A program made the position numbers and the translations under genes. The notes under the pieces are model-generated. The model saw nothing but the letters and a program-made list of their open reading frames with translations. It was not told where the DNA came from and did not search any database. From Helianthus annuus (taxonomy: Eukaryota; Streptophyta; Magnoliopsida; Asterales; Asteraceae): a stretch of DNA of 64,000 nucleotides. Shown one piece after another: positions 9,886-23,100 of this stretch (positions within the stretch are counted from its first letter, which is position 1; every line of letters starts with the position of its first letter). The DNA is taken from assembly GCF_002127325.2 (NCBI RefSeq), contig NC_035433.2, forward strand, positions 95,632,723 to 95,696,722, written 5' to 3'.

Positions 9886-12756
9886 ATGAGTACCGAGTTC
9901 TACAACGCTTTTGCAACACCATCGAGTCCAGCTGCAGTTGTTCAAGCTATGAATTTAGAAAATGAGACGGGAACCACTCAAAAACCCCCGAAATTGATGA
10001 GTATCGAAGAATACTACGGGTGGAAGGATAGATTTGAAAACTGGGTTCAAGCAAATCATCTTAGATCATGGGAATGTATCTTGAAGAAGTATGTGTTACC
10101 GAGAACGGAGGTGAATGTTATCAAACAGATATCCGAATTCACAGATCAAGAACGGGCAATGTACAGAGCGGAGAAAATGATGATCAATTTATTGCAACAA
10201 GCGATTAAGGAAGATATATTCATTCTGTTAGAGCACGACAAAACTGCTAAGTCGATATGGGATGGTCTTAAAGTCAAATTCGAGGGAAGTGAGAGTATGA
10301 TTAAAAGCAAAAAGGCATTGCTTAAGAAAGAGTTTGATCTTTTTAGCAGCTTACCAGGAGAGGATACTAAGAAGCTGATTGAGAGATAATGTCACTTAGT
10401 GCGATCATTGACAATGATTGGTGTTGATAAAAGTCGTGAAGAGTATGTGGATAAGTTGGCTGATGCGTTACCTCAGAAGGAGTGGGGAACGTATTTGATG
10501 ATATTGAAAAACACGGGTGTTTATGACGGACTGACAATTGGACAGTTTATCAAAAAATTAGAGGCTCAGAATCTGGAACAACAAAAGATCACCAGGATGA
10601 ATAGTCCGAGTGGTCAACAAGATGTGAAAATGTACTACAGGGGTAGCATTTCAGCCACTGAGTCTGAGAGAAGTCCGAAAATACAAACTGCATTCAGTGC
10701 TGGGAATTCATCTAAAAAAGCTGATCAGGGTTCAAACAATAGTAGCAGCGGGTTTTCATCATTTCCGAGTATAAATCCTAAAGAGACAAACACAAGTTTT
10801 CAGTCTCAGAGTACAAAAACAGGAAATGGATATGTGATTCAATGCAACATAGCTCTCAATCTTCCAAAAGGTCAAAGCTTCTCTGAAGACACTGCAAAAG
10901 ACCATATGGCACTTCTGGGTTCTGTTCTGTTATCCTATGAAGGTCTGGTTGCTGGTCGGATCGGAAATCCTATGCTCACCAAAGAGGATTACGATCAAAT
11001 AGACGCCGAAGAGATGGAACTCATGGATATCAAATGGTGTCTTGCAAGTGTTCTTCGACGTGCTGAGAAGTTCAAAACCATCACCAGGAGAAATGACTTT
11101 CTTGATGCTCATGTATCTACTTTAGGTTTTGATAAATCTAAAGTTACTTGTTTTCGGTGCAGGGAGAAAGGCCATTTCAAACGGGAATGCAAAGGAAGAG
11201 AAGCTAGTGGTGCACAGAATCCATTCGGGAAAGATGATTACTACCGCAAAGCTATCTATCAACAAGTTGGTCAATCTCAAGAACCACAGACGGCTCATGG
11301 GAGGAAGATTGAAGATCCCAAGAGAGCATGTTTGGTAGATTTCAGCTGGAGTGATTACATATCATCTGAAGGCAAAACAGCACGCATAATCGATCAAGAT
11401 GATGAGAAACTACCAGAAGGTTTTAGCTGGGATATGTTTGTTGATGAAAAAGGAGAGTTCAAAGATTTCATTGCAAAAATTATGAGGGAGCCAGACATGT
11501 TTGCCACGTGGATGAAGTCTATCGGTGAAACTGTCAAATCAGTTGTTTCTGATGAAAATTCATTTAGTAGTGATGAAAGTACAGAAAGTACTGATGAACT
11601 TTCAGACAGATCTGGGGGGTTTCAGAGGGTTCAGATGAAAGTTTACAGAGTTCAGATGAGAGTGTACTGGATGAATTTACTTCAGAAAAAGTGGTTGTTT
11701 TTGATCAAACACCGTCTGATTCTGGTGTATCGGATGCTGATTTTGAAAAATCTGTAGAGTTTGATCAATCACTGGTTGACAAAAGCAGTGATGATGAAGA
11801 AGAAAAATATGTAAATGTTGCTGAATCTCATCTTTCTCCTAAAAGTTTTCATGTTTATTTTGCAGATCGCATGAATACACTGAAGGTTATAGAACAACAA
11901 GAGAAGTCTGAAGGTGATGTACAAAATGTTGAAAATATTGCTGAGAAGGTTACCGAAGTGGAGAAAGAAGAAGAAAAGGTAATTGAAGCTGAAAAGGTGA
12001 TAGAATTTGTGAAAACAATCGAGGTTGAGAAGATTGTTGAAGTCGTCAAGCCTTGTGAGAAGTGTTTGGAAGCTTGCAAGAAATGTGCAGCAAAAGACGA
12101 CATTATAGCTGAGTACGAGAAGAAGAAGGAGCAGTTACTGTTCAACCTCAATTATGTGAAAGAATCGTACGATGTCTTGAACAAAACAGTAACTGGTCTC
12201 CAAACGACAAACTCAGAAAGAGAACAGGCACTGACAATGATGAATGCAACTTTGATGTCAAAACAAAAAGCGATCAATTTCTACATTGAAGAGAGTGCCA
12301 AATGGAAGCAAGAGTTGGAAACTGAAAAGGTCGAAAATGAGTGAATTAGGCGGTTATTGTTAAGCTATTCTACTTCTGATTACCTCATTGATCGTGTTTA
12401 CCCAACTGTTGCAGGATTGGAAGCTTTTCAAGACGAAAAGCCAAGGAAGAAGAAAGACTATGGTAAGAAACCGACTGTTAGCTATAACAAGTGTCTGCCT
12501 CCAATTTGGGATGGGTATTCTCCTAGGAAACCAAATGAGGAACAACTTGAGAAAGCAGTCAATATAAAGTTAAAAACCGACACAACTGACGTTTTACCAG
12601 ACAACATTGATGTCACGTTTACCTCGTCCGACACCGATCATGAATCTGAGTTAATTAAAAAGGTGGTCGATCAGGTGTTGGATACTGATGAGGAGTCCGA
12701 GTCGAAATCTGAGTCTGGAGGGTCAAAGTCGTCGGTCAACAGTCAACATTCGTCGG
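9886..12756 (+). pseudogene. Giant Gag-like protein of element B (broken, 3' truncated)
   Basis: Closely related to the gag of A: same UBN2-like N-terminus, canonical CCHC knuckle at 11149-11190 (CFRCREKGHFKREC), acidic serine-rich part and Glu/Val-rich probable coiled coil. Breaks: stop at 10387 where A has tyrosine; a frameshift between about 11600 and 11690, near a run of six G; stop at 12342 where A has arginine. The reading ends in the middle of the serine-rich part, at 12756, where the LTR of F begins abruptly. The second knuckle, the C-terminus and the 3' LTR are therefore missing. Confidence 0.75.
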
Positions 12757-13359
12757 CCTTGCGACTTGGTGAATGATGATAGACATTGACAAACCTCACA
12801 CCGTGACCGGGGGGATTGGGCGTGAACTAGTAGGCCTTGCGACTTGGTGAATGATGATAGACATTGACTTGGGCCACAACAACTCTACGTCACCAGTTTC
12901 GGTATCTACAGTTTAGGGAGCTTACAGATGGGGTAGCTCCCCATGACGTGATTATAAATGTTTTATCTAAACAACTTATGTTTTTGGAACTAAAACTGGA
13001 CAACTCGTGAACTCGCCATCTTTATGTTGAAACCCTACTGCATGCTTTGCAGGTACACAGTGACTTAGGAGCTTGCAGCTTGGGGATGTGTAATGGACGT
13101 TTTAACACATGTGTTAGGTTCTTTAATAACCATGAATTATGAACTTATGTTTAAACTATTTTACCTATGCTTCCGCTACTTACTTAAACTGTTGCTTGAA
13201 CTTAAGAACTTTTGGACTTAAACTTTAGTGGTCACTAATCGTATTTGTTTTGTGAACTATACTACTATTATTTTAACTGTTCAATATGATTGGTGGCTGG
13301 ATCCGGTCAGTCACACGCCTCGTGCTAGTACTTCGCATGTGGAATTTGAGGGTGTGACA
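12757..13359 (+). mobile_element. Truncated 5' LTR of element F
   Basis: Matches the last ~550 bp of the 3' LTR (53965-54500), including the part ending ATGTGGAATTTGAGG and the terminal TGACA (3' copy TAACA). Its 5' part is gone. It opens with a ~77-bp tandem duplication: the phrase CCTTGCGACTTGGTGAATGA occurs at 12757 and 12834. The full LTR, judged from the split 3' copy, is about 2.4 kb. Confidence 0.75.
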
Positions 13360-13362
13360 GAT

Positions 13363-13375
13363 TGGTATCAAAGCC
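13363..13375 (+). other. Primer binding site of element F
   Basis: TGGTATCAAAGCC follows the LTR end TGTGACA by three bases; one base away from the TGGTATCAGAGCC type. Confidence 0.8.
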
Positions 13376-14059
13376 ATTGGTTATAGTGAACTCGGTTTTA
13401 TAAAGGAAAGTCTTTTTGATAAAAACCAGACTATAACCCATTTTGTATCGAGTGACTCGCGACGACACTACACTCTAAGTGCAAGGCTCAACGTATTAGA
13501 CATCATGGCTCGGACATGTGTTTATTTATCTGTTTGTTTAGTGCTTATGTGATACTATATGTACTACTGTGCTTAGTTATATATATATATATATATATAA
13601 GGTAAGGTTCATGCGAGAACCACCTTTATTGCTAGAACCGCGAAAACCAATGTGAACACAACCTAAAATAGCTAAAAAAACCTAACCCCCACCCCCCCCC
13701 CTAAAAAAAACCTAAAAAAATCTAATTTTTTTATATTTTTTATGTTAAAATCGCTACAATTTTTTTTGGCTACTAAAAGTAGCGATTTTTTATAAAAAAA
13801 TATTAAAAAAATTGTGTGTTTTTAGCTATTTTTAGGCATTTTTGGTTGTGTTCACATTGGTTCTCGCGGTTCTCGCAATAAAGGGTGGTTCCTAACGGAT
13901 CTTTGTCCTATATATATATCTGTGTGTGTGTGTGTGTGTGTATTGTGTGCAACGATCAAACCCCTTCCTACTTATTCTTACGACACTGCGGCGTTATTCT
14001 AACATTGTGTATTCGGGGTATGAAGACAATGAGCGGACGCGGAAAAGGGAAATATTAAC
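13376..14059 (+). other. Leader of element F, with microsatellites and a MITE
   Basis: Non-coding. It contains a (TA)n tract at about 13578-13598, a MITE at 13599-13909, a second short (TA)n, a (TG)n tract at about 13920-13942, and then the gag start at 14060. Nothing else is recognisable. Confidence 0.6.
13599..13909. mobile_element. Foldback MITE inserted in a (TA)n tract
   Basis: About 310 bp with long imperfect inverted repeats. Left-arm phrases such as GAACCACCTTTATTGC and CCAATGTGAACACAACC recur inverted at the right end. An inner stem AAATCGCTAC/GTAGCGATTT lies near the centre. It is flanked by TATATA on both sides, so the exact ends and target duplication cannot be set. No coding capacity. 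The superfamily is uncertain. Confidence 0.65.
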
Positions 14060-14512
14060 ATGACTCAGGATCAGCTCACAAATCTGATCAACACTGTGGC
14101 TACGACTTTTGCAGCCCACCCTGGAGGTCAACCTACACCTATGCAACCACGTGTATGCACTTTCAAGACTTTCATGGATTGCAAACCACTCCCTTTCAAT
14201 GGTACTGAGAGTGCCACAGGCCTTCTACACTGGATTGAGAAGGTCGAATCTGTGTTCGCTGTATACGAATGTCCCACTGCTAATTGGGTGAAGTTTGCTA
14301 CAGGTACGCTTGAAGGAAATGCGCTTTCATGGTGGAAAGCACAAGTTCAAATGCTTAGATTGGAGACTGCCAATGCTACTGCTTGGGAAGACTTCAAGAA
14401 TCTGATCAAAGAGGAGTACTATCACAGGGATGACATTCACAAGCTTGAGAACGACTACTTTGAGCTTAAGATGATTGGATCAGAAATCGAGACATACACC
14501 AAGCAATCCAAC
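14060..14512 (+). pseudogene. Gag of element F, 5' part
   Basis: Open for 151 codons from the ATG and resembling a Ty3/Gypsy capsid (Retrotrans_gag-like), with motifs such as FNGTESATGLLHW and ALSWWKAQ. The frame is interrupted at codon 151 by element E. Removing E and one copy of its 5-bp target duplication puts the frame straight on to 23702. Confidence 0.8.
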
Positions 14513-15596
14513 TGTGACACCTGTGTCACTTCAAACATCAAACAAATACCAAACCAATGAAATATTGTATTTCATACTTGGGATTTGTAAAATATGTGTA
14601 TCGTTTGTACATATCAACTCTTATTCGATTTCAAGCTTTAAATCGCTTTCTAGAGGGTTATACGCGCTCTCATGCATAAATATAACCAGTTTAATGCAAC
14701 AAACACTCCGAAATAGTGAAATAGGCTTAACATACCTTAAATAACCTTTACATAACTTAGAAACAAGTTTTGGAGGGTTTGGTGTGTTGAAATCAAGTTT
14801 ATTCGATCGCAGGGACTAATTGTGTCAAACTGCGAAACTATACCGATTTGTATAGTAACAAACCTTCCAGAACTTGATCATAAGTTAAATATGCCCTAAA
14901 TATCCTTTACATAGCTTAGAAATAGGCTTTGAGGTGTCTGGTGCGCAAAAATAAACTTTTGGTCATTTAGGGACTAAAAGCGTCAAAAAGTGCATAAGTT
15001 TGCATTTTCGCGCATATCATACGTTCTGATATATCCGGACATCCAAAAATTTATGTAAACATTAAAATATTATGTTTTAGTGTTTGGCATAAGAAAATTC
15101 CATTCGTCGCTTGATTTGGATCGTTTTTGCGTTCGTTACGACTTCCGTCGTAATTAACCGAACAACGCAACCGTACGACCAAACGAACCGACATCCTAGA
15201 TGTTTTTGAGCATGTTTTGAGTTCCCTATACTTTAACTTCATTTTAGAGCCTTGAAATTAGGTTAACGGGGTTTAAACGCATTGAAAAAGGCCTTAAACA
15301 TGTGTAGGGACCAAAACTGTAATTTTTGAAACTTTTCTGAAGCTGGCACTTGCTAGCGCTGCGCGAGCACCAACTGCTCTTCCCGTAACACTACGCGAGC
15401 ACCTCATTTGGACAGAAAGTTGATTTTCTGCATTTTTGAGCAATGGGGTCGAACTTGGGGGGTCTATTTTGTAACTTTTTCAATACCGTTAGCTGGTTTT
15501 GGGGCACCCCTAGTATCCCAAAACCATGGGCCACATGTGTATGATCCAGATCGAAGCTCAATCTTCGAGAAATGATCCTACCAGTTCTTGAATTCC

Positions 15597-15726
15597 TATA
15601 AATACCCCTCACCATTCACCTGCAAAACCCACTTGATTTCTTGAGATTTCTCTAAGTTGGAGGGCTAAACGACTTCATACCTGAGAATACTTGGGAAATC
15701 AAAGCTTGCGGGGACCCTTTGTAAGT
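15597..15726 (+). promoter_or_regulatory. Upstream TATA box and candidate splice donor, LTR E
   Basis: TATAAATA at 15597 is followed about 125 bp later by TTTGTAAGT (donor at 15721). The D LTR keeps the same arrangement (TATAAATA 37975, GTAAGT 38085). By position this would be a transcription start and a short first exon; splicing is inferred, not shown. Confidence 0.5.
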
Positions 15727-17360
15727 ACTCCTTCGTTCTTTTCATTCGTTTTTATCGTAAAAGTCAAACTGCGTATGACTTCTGCATTGACCAGTTTATG
15801 GTCAATGCGAAGTTCGTTTGAACTTCATAACGTGAGCGTAATCACGATGGTTATAGTCCCTAGTGACTATACCTACTGATTACCACGTTATCTAGGTGTA
15901 GTGACGAGTCGTAGTTTCAGCCAAAATACCTATTGTTGCGTATTTTGTAACCAAACTACTTTTAGGTATCAAAACCGTTTGTTTTGATATCAAACCTGTT
16001 TTCTAAATTCGTTAAACATGTTTTAACATGTTTAGCTCGTCACTTTAGGTTTAGTGCTTATATAAGGTCGTAAGGTAAGCGATCTAATCAATCGCTTATA
16101 CTTCGAACCCGACCCGTTTGGTCAATCTTTAGGATCCGACCAAATACATTAGGTGACCATAGTTGTATAGGGAATAACCGTTCAAGGTTATACCTTATGG
16201 TCACTTCGTTTAAGTAGTTGTATGATAGGTAGTTTATATGCCTTAGGAAATTACCAAAATACCCTTTTCATGCATAATTGATATTTAAGCATATGTAACC
16301 CAAACTTTTGTCATTTAACTAATTATGCAACATAATTAAGTATGTTAGGGCATATAATACTTGTCGTAGGACTAGTTAGACGGTCCGAATGTGTTTTACG
16401 CGAGTGACACGTTAAAGTAGCGCAAGCTACCTAAACGGGTCATAATGGGTCGTAAGCACTTAGGTTAGGTTTCCTTTTCGTATGTAGGCCTTGTTAAACC
16501 ATATCATATGAGTTCCCACACTCATTTGGTTTACGAGACCTCATCCTATCTGATCTTCCGTTATAGGTCCGGTTTATTTATGTAGTTATCAATATTAGGT
16601 GCCGTTTGATTCCGTGCTCCCTATAGCTTTGCTTGGTAGTTGGTCAAAGACTTCTAAGCACTCTCAAGTGAGTACATAGTCCCCTCTTTTACTGTTTTCA
16701 AACTGTTTTGGGGTGAAGCATGTGTACCTGTCTGTTATTTTCATGATTTCAAAGTATAATTGATTATACATGTTAATACTTATCTTTTGACAAACTGAAT
16801 GATTATTTATGGCTTAAACACTGATTTTTTAAAAGATTATAAAATTAATTTTTGGAATAGTACTTATTTTTGTTCACCAGACCGGTTGGTAGTATGATAT
16901 AGCGCTATAGGATTTGACACCCCATTCCTGTTGTCATGGAATGTCTGAAACCAATTTGTTGCTCCATCCAAATAGGGATTGCCTTTGTGGTATTTCTATA
17001 GTCTCAAAGGTGTATTTTGATGCACTAGGTCTGAATGAATTCTTAAATCACATTATTTTTGTATATTAAGTTATACTCCCAAAAGTATAGTTTGATATGC
17101 TCTCATATGGGATATTGTATAAAAACCAACATATATTTTGTTAATCATTAAAACATAGTTTGATATGTTATTTTCATAATCCAAAGCATAGTTTCAATAT
17201 GTTATTTTCAAACCAAAACATAGTTTAATATGTTATTTATAAATCCAAAGTATACTTTTGATATACTACTAAAAACTTATTTATTTACCAACTAAAGTAT
17301 GGTAAATATACTACTTACTTAATGACTGGTTTTTGGTTAGTGTTTAGATAACGGGACGGG

Positions 17361-17431
17361 TGTAATGCGATGAAAACATGGTAGATACGCCATTGGTAGT
17401 TCATATATATAAGTGTTTTCATCACATTACA
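17361..17431 (+). promoter_or_regulatory. TATA-in-loop inverted repeat, LTR E (5' copy)
   Basis: Arms 17361-17378 and 17414-17431 pair at 17 of 18 positions. The ~35-bp centre holds GATACGCC and TATATATAAG. The 3' LTR copy has arms at 23014-23031 and 23067-23084. Confidence 0.65.
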
Positions 17432-18041
17432 TACCATAGCGTTATTTAGTACGCTTGGGTTACGATTTTGGAACTGAAATATATTTTAATATATTACTTA
17501 TTCGACTTTCTTAAAAACCAAAGTATATTTTTATATATACTATGAATCTTTTTATCAAAACATTGTTTTTCAAACAATATATTTTTATACAAACTTGTTC
17601 TATTTACTTATTTAATTTCCTATGCATTATTATTTTATATCATCTGATTTCTTATAAATGCTTTATAAAAGAAAACCATTTACAAGGATCATGACTACTT
17701 TTATTAAAACTTTTTTTAAACTCATAAGTGATGAATCCTAATTACTATAAAACCTATGTATCTCACATGCATTTTTATGCTGACGCACCTATTTTTACAC
17801 ATGTTTCAGGTCTACTTTGTGATGATTGATGATATATGCTACACATAGGATGGACTCGTGCCTTAGCGACTTTAAAACTTGGAAGATAATAGTTGTACTT
17901 ATTTGATTGTATTAAAACAATGAGTTCATTTATTCAATAAAACAAAATTATTTATTCCATGGTTGTGAAACAATGATTCTGTTACAACACTCCCCGACGT
18001 TTCCGCCACGTTTTGTTGTTTTACGTGGTCGGGGTGTGACA

Positions 18042-20161
18042 GAAAAGTTGATATCAGAGCTAATGGTTATAGGGAATTAGGTTATTAGTAATGCTTTGAC
18101 CTAGACTCTAACCTTCCTAGGACCCTAACACAAGTTATCTTGTATTTAGTTTTAAGACAATACCGTCGTCTATCTTTAGGGGACAACCACAATAAGAACA
18201 CAAATTTCAAATCCGCCTTGAAAACTAATCATCTGTTCAAGGATGATTGATTACTAGGTTTTGAACCCCCTAAGTCTTCAAAATCTCGTCAAAGTTTGGT
18301 CTAAATAATGTGAACACGTGCAAACTGAAAGGGTGGGTGCCTGTACCCTGGGTCTTCTGTCTAAGGCTAGAGTGTTCGTACAAATCCGCAGTATCGGACC
18401 AGTCACTCTTACCTAGGAACTCTTGGGGTGAGTGTCCACTTATAGGCGAGCATGTCTTCGCGATACATTATATTGACCCATTTATTTTGATTAGTCACCA
18501 TCTCATTTGTTTGCCTTAGGAAACAAACAAATGATTGCAATTTTATGCATTGTTGTTCTGTTTTCATTTCCCTTGTTTCCTCCCATGTCTCCCATTTTCT
18601 TCATGGTGCCTCTTCATCTCAACAACAATGTCCGAACTAGGTGCTGCAATTGTCCATCAATAGGCGTCGTACTACCAGAAGGCCGTTGATTTAGCTATCA
18701 CCGTGACTCGTCTTAGGGATGAAGCCATATAAGGGAACCGCTCCTTAGAGCGATCAATGCCACCGTCATCATCCGAATCAAATACCTTGTTTCAAATGTA
18801 CCCACGGTGGACGATGGGGACATTTGGTTAACATATGCCGCTTTGCAATCCAAAGCAAAGCTGTTACAAATCCTGCTGCTGCTCAACCTTCAAACTCTGC
18901 TTCATATGTCGCCTGGCATATCCAGCGCCTCAACCTCATGAACTTTCTACCTTGCGTATCGACTTAAGCACGCCTAGTGCAAGGTGTCGAAACACCTCTC
19001 GTTACACAAATTCCAAAATCCATATAGGATCTTTTTATCTTCACAATTAGATCTTTATGGATGATTATCACTCAAATCGGAGCCCTTAATTGAATTATTC
19101 GTATGCCTTAATACGTATATTACGATTCAATAAGGATAAATCCGAATTCCTATTAAAGATCTTTCTATCTCCATAATTAGATTCTTATGATTAAAGTGTC
19201 AAATGAAATCCACGGATTGGATTCCAGGGGTGCTTTAATTATCCGTGTCCAAAGATAACAAATTAAAGATCAAGTTAACTAATTATGTGATTATGTGCTT
19301 ATGTGTTTTCTTATATGTTTTGTGTTTTTATGTGATCCATCCAAATCCTCATAAAATCTTCCATATCTCATATGAGGGATTCATAGTAGGATATCTAAAG
19401 GTACTATCTTAAATCCTTAATGGACTTCAACGTTGTAGTTAAGTCCCATGGGTTATAAAGTACTATTCTATAATTGGACCCCCTTGAGTGGTCTAGTTAA
19501 ACAGATTGATTTGAAAATCTGGTTAGGTATATCATGTGATGATATAATGAAAAGATCCCTTTAAGTGGTCTGTTTAAGGAGATCGTACGACGGTCTAGTT
19601 AAGGAGATCATGTGTTGATCTAGTTAAAAAGATCGTTCATTGATCTAGTTAAAAAGATCCTTTGGTGGTCTAGTCAAATCGCTTCATGTTTATTCAATTG
19701 ATTTTTCCCCTACGCATTATGAAATGAACTGTGCGGACTGTGCAAGGAATTACGTAATTATGGAGGCCTACATAATTATGGAATTCAGTGCACAGAAACC
19801 ACAGGAAGTTTTTGTCATGTGTTAAGACCTATAGTGACAAGAATAATGATACGGGAGAAGTCCTGGACTTTGACCGATGTCATTTTATATTACACTCCCC
19901 AATTCTGATTTCAAGCACACACAAGTTTCCTATGATAAGTCTTCATGAGAAACGTTCTTCTGTCCATAGTTCGAAACTCCATGTTTTGTTACTACAAGGA
20001 CTTCGCATTTATAGTTGGCAATTTCTCTAAGAATCCTAACATTTCCTAGAGTTTTACTTAGGGTTCAATGGATTTATTTGAAAGCGAAACCGTCACAGCT
20101 GTCTTCACAAGTTTCCTCTAGAATTAAATTTCGAGACGAAATTTCCTAAAGTAGGGGAGAC
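18042..20161 (+). other. Interior of element E: primer site, decayed gag, conserved non-coding block
   Basis: A degenerate primer site (TGATATCAGAGC, 18050-18061) opens the interior. There is no long frame. Around 18590-18960 are gag traces, among them the knuckle at 18788. 19265-19830 matches 42690-43190 of D, including the hairpin at 19740-19793. The region closes with the pre-polypurine stem-loop (about 20127-20143) and the tract AAAGTAGGGGAGAC (20148-20161). The rest shows nothing recognisable. Confidence 0.65.
18788..18838 (+). pseudogene. Remnant CCHC knuckle of the element E gag
   Basis: Reads CFKCTHGGRWGHLVNIC: a zinc knuckle with about three extra residues after the second cysteine (CX2CX7HX4C instead of CX2CX4HX4C). 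It is followed by a few codons rich in Ala, Pro, Gln and Ser, then stops. It shows that E once had a gag like that of D. Confidence 0.55.
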
Positions 20162-23100
20162 TGTGACACCTGTGTCACTTCAAACATCAAACAAATACAA
20201 AACCACTGAAATATTGTATTTTATACTTGGGATTTGTAAAAATATGTGTGTCGTTTGCACATATCAACTCTTATTCGATTTCAAGCTTTAAATCGCTTTC
20301 TAGAGGGTTATACGCGCTCTGATGGGTAAATATAACTAGTTTAATGCAACAAACACTCCGGAATAGTGAAATAGGCTTAACATACCTTAAATAACCTTTA
20401 CATAACTTAGAAACAAGTTTTGGAGGGTTTGGTGTGTTGAAATCAAGTTTATTCGATCGCAGGGACTAATTTTGTCAAACTACGAAACTATACCGATTTG
20501 TATAGTAACGAACCTTCCCGAACTTGATCAAAAGTTAAATATGCCCTAAATATCCTTTACATAGCTTAGAAATAGGCTTTGAGGTGTTTGGTGCGCAAAA
20601 ATAAACTTTTGGTCATTCAGGGACTAAAAGCGTCAAAAAGTGCATAAGTTTGCATTTTCGCGCATATCCTACGTTCTGAATATATCCGGACATCCAAAAA
20701 TTTATGTAAACATTAAAATATTATGTTTTAGTGTTTGGCATAAGAAAATTCCATTCGTCGCTTGATTTGGATCGTTTTTGCGTTCGTTACGATTTCCGTC
20801 GTAATTAACCGAATAACGCAACCGTGCGACCAAATGAACCGACATCCGAGATGTTTTTGAGCATGTTTTGAGTACCCTATACTTTAACTCCATTTTAGAG
20901 CCTTGAAATGAGGTTAACGGGGTTTAAACGCATCGAAAAAGGCCTTAAACATGTGTAGGGACCAAAACTGTAATTTTTGAAACTTTTCTGAAGCTGGCAC
21001 TGGCTAGCGCTGCGCGAGCACCAACTGCTCTTCCCGTAGCGCTACGCGAGCACCTCATCTGGACAGAAAGTTGATTTTCTGCATATTTCAGCAATGGGGT
21101 CGAACTTGGGGGTCTATTTGTAACTTTTTCAATACCGTTAGCTGGTTTTGGGGCACCCCTAGTATCCCAAAACCATGGGCCACATGTGTACGATCCAGAT
21201 CGAAGCTCAATCTTCGAGAAACGATCCTAACGGTTCTTGAATTCCTATAAATACCCCTCACCATTCACTTGCAAAACCCACTTGATTTCTTGAGATTTCT
21301 CTAAGTTGGAGTGCTAAACCACTTCATACCTGAGAATACTTGGGAAATCAAAGCTTGCGGGGACCCTTTGTAAGTATTCCTTCGTTCTTTTCATTCGTTT
21401 TTATAGTAAAAGTCAAACTGCGTTTGACTTCTGCATTGACCAGAGTTTATGGTCAATGCGAAGTTCGTTTTAACTTCATAACGTGAGCGTAATCACGATG
21501 GTTATAGTGCCTAGTGACTAGACCTACTGATTACCACGTTATCTAGGTGTAGTGACGAGTCGTAGTTTCGGCCAAAATACGTATTGTTGCGTATTTTGTA
21601 ACCAAACTACTTTTAGGTATCAAAACCGTTTGTTTTGATATCAAACCTGTTTTCTAAATTCGTTAAACATGTTTTAACATGTTTAGCTCGTCACTTTAGG
21701 TTTAGTGCTTATATAAGGTCGTAAGGTAAGCGATCTAATCAATCGCTTATACTTCGAACCCGACCCGTTTGGTCGATCTTTAGGATCCAACCAAATATAT
21801 TAGGTGACCATAGTTGTATAGCGAATAAACTTTCAAGGTTATACCTTATGGTCACTTCGTTTAAGTAGTTGTATGATAGGTAGTTTATATGCCTTAGGAA
21901 AATTACCAAAATACCCTTTTCATGCATAATTGATATTTAAGCATATGTAACCCAAACTTTTGTCATTTAACTAATTATGCAACATAATTAAGTATGTTAG
22001 GGCATATAATACTTGTCGTAGGACTAGTTAGACGGTCCGAACGCGTTTTACGCGAGTGACACGTTAAAGTAGCGCAAGCTACCTAAACGGGTCATAATGG
22101 GTCGTAAGCACTTAGGTTAGGTTTCCTTTTAGTATGTAGGCCTTGTTAAACCATATCATATGAGTTCCCACACTCATTTGGTTTACGAGACCTCATCCTA
22201 TCCGATCTTCCGTTATCGGTCCGGTTTATTTATGTAGTTATCAATATTAGGTGCCGTTTGATTCCGTGCTCCCTATAGCTTTGCTTGGTAGTTGGTCAAA
22301 GATTTCTAAGCACTCTCAACTGAGTACATAGTCCCCTCTTTTACTGTTTTCAAACTGTTTTGGGGTGAAGCATGTGTACCTATCTGTTATTTTCATGATT
22401 TCAAAGTATAATTGATTATACATGTTAATACTTATCTTTTGACAAACTGAATGATTATTTATGGCTTAAACACTGATTTTTTAAAAGATTATAAAATTAA
22501 TTTTTGGAATAGTACTTATTTTTGTTCACCAGACCGGTTGGTAGTATGATATAGCGCTATAGGATTTGACACCCCATTCCTGTTGTCATGGAATGTCTGA
22601 AACCAATTTGTTGCTCCATTCAAATAGGGATTGCCTTTGTGGTATTTCTATAGTCTCAAAGGTGTATTTTGATGCACTAGGTCTGAATGAATTCTTAAAT
22701 CACATTATTTTTGTATTTTAAGTTATACTCCCAAAAGTATAGTTTGATATGCTCTCATATGGGATATTGTACAAAAACCAACATATATTTTGTTAATCAT
22801 TAAAACATAGTTTGATATGTTATTTTCATAATCCACAGCATAGTTTCAATATGTTATTTTCAAACCAAAACATAGTTTAATATGTTATTTATAAATCCAA
22901 AGTATACTTTTGATATACTACTGCAAACTTATTTATTTTTCCAACTAAAGTATGGTTAATATACTACTTACTTAATGACTAGTTTTTGGTTAGTGTTTAG
23001 ATAACGGGACGGGTGTAATGCGATGAAAACATGGTAGATACGCCGCTGGTACTTCATATATATAAGTGTTTTCATCACATTACATACCGTAGCGTTATTT

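Larger units (their letters stand above)
14513..18041 (+). mobile_element. 5' LTR of element E
   Basis: Starts TGTGACACC and ends GGTGTGACA. Features in order: a repeated GCGCT(G/A)CGCGAGCACC-like phrase (about 15356-15403); TATA box 15597-15604; possible splice donor GTAAGT at 15721; A+T-rich degenerate ~40-bp repeats around ATAGTTTGATATGTTATTTT (17080-17290); TATA-in-loop inverted repeat (17361-17431); possible splice acceptor TTTCAG ending 17809. The last ~230 bp lead to the LTR end. Confidence 0.85.

Noticed and set aside
12757..13359. F inserted cleanly in B with B continuing to the right of F
   Set aside because: Sequence right of F's 3' LTR (54501 on) is element H on the minus strand, and no B sequence occurs there.
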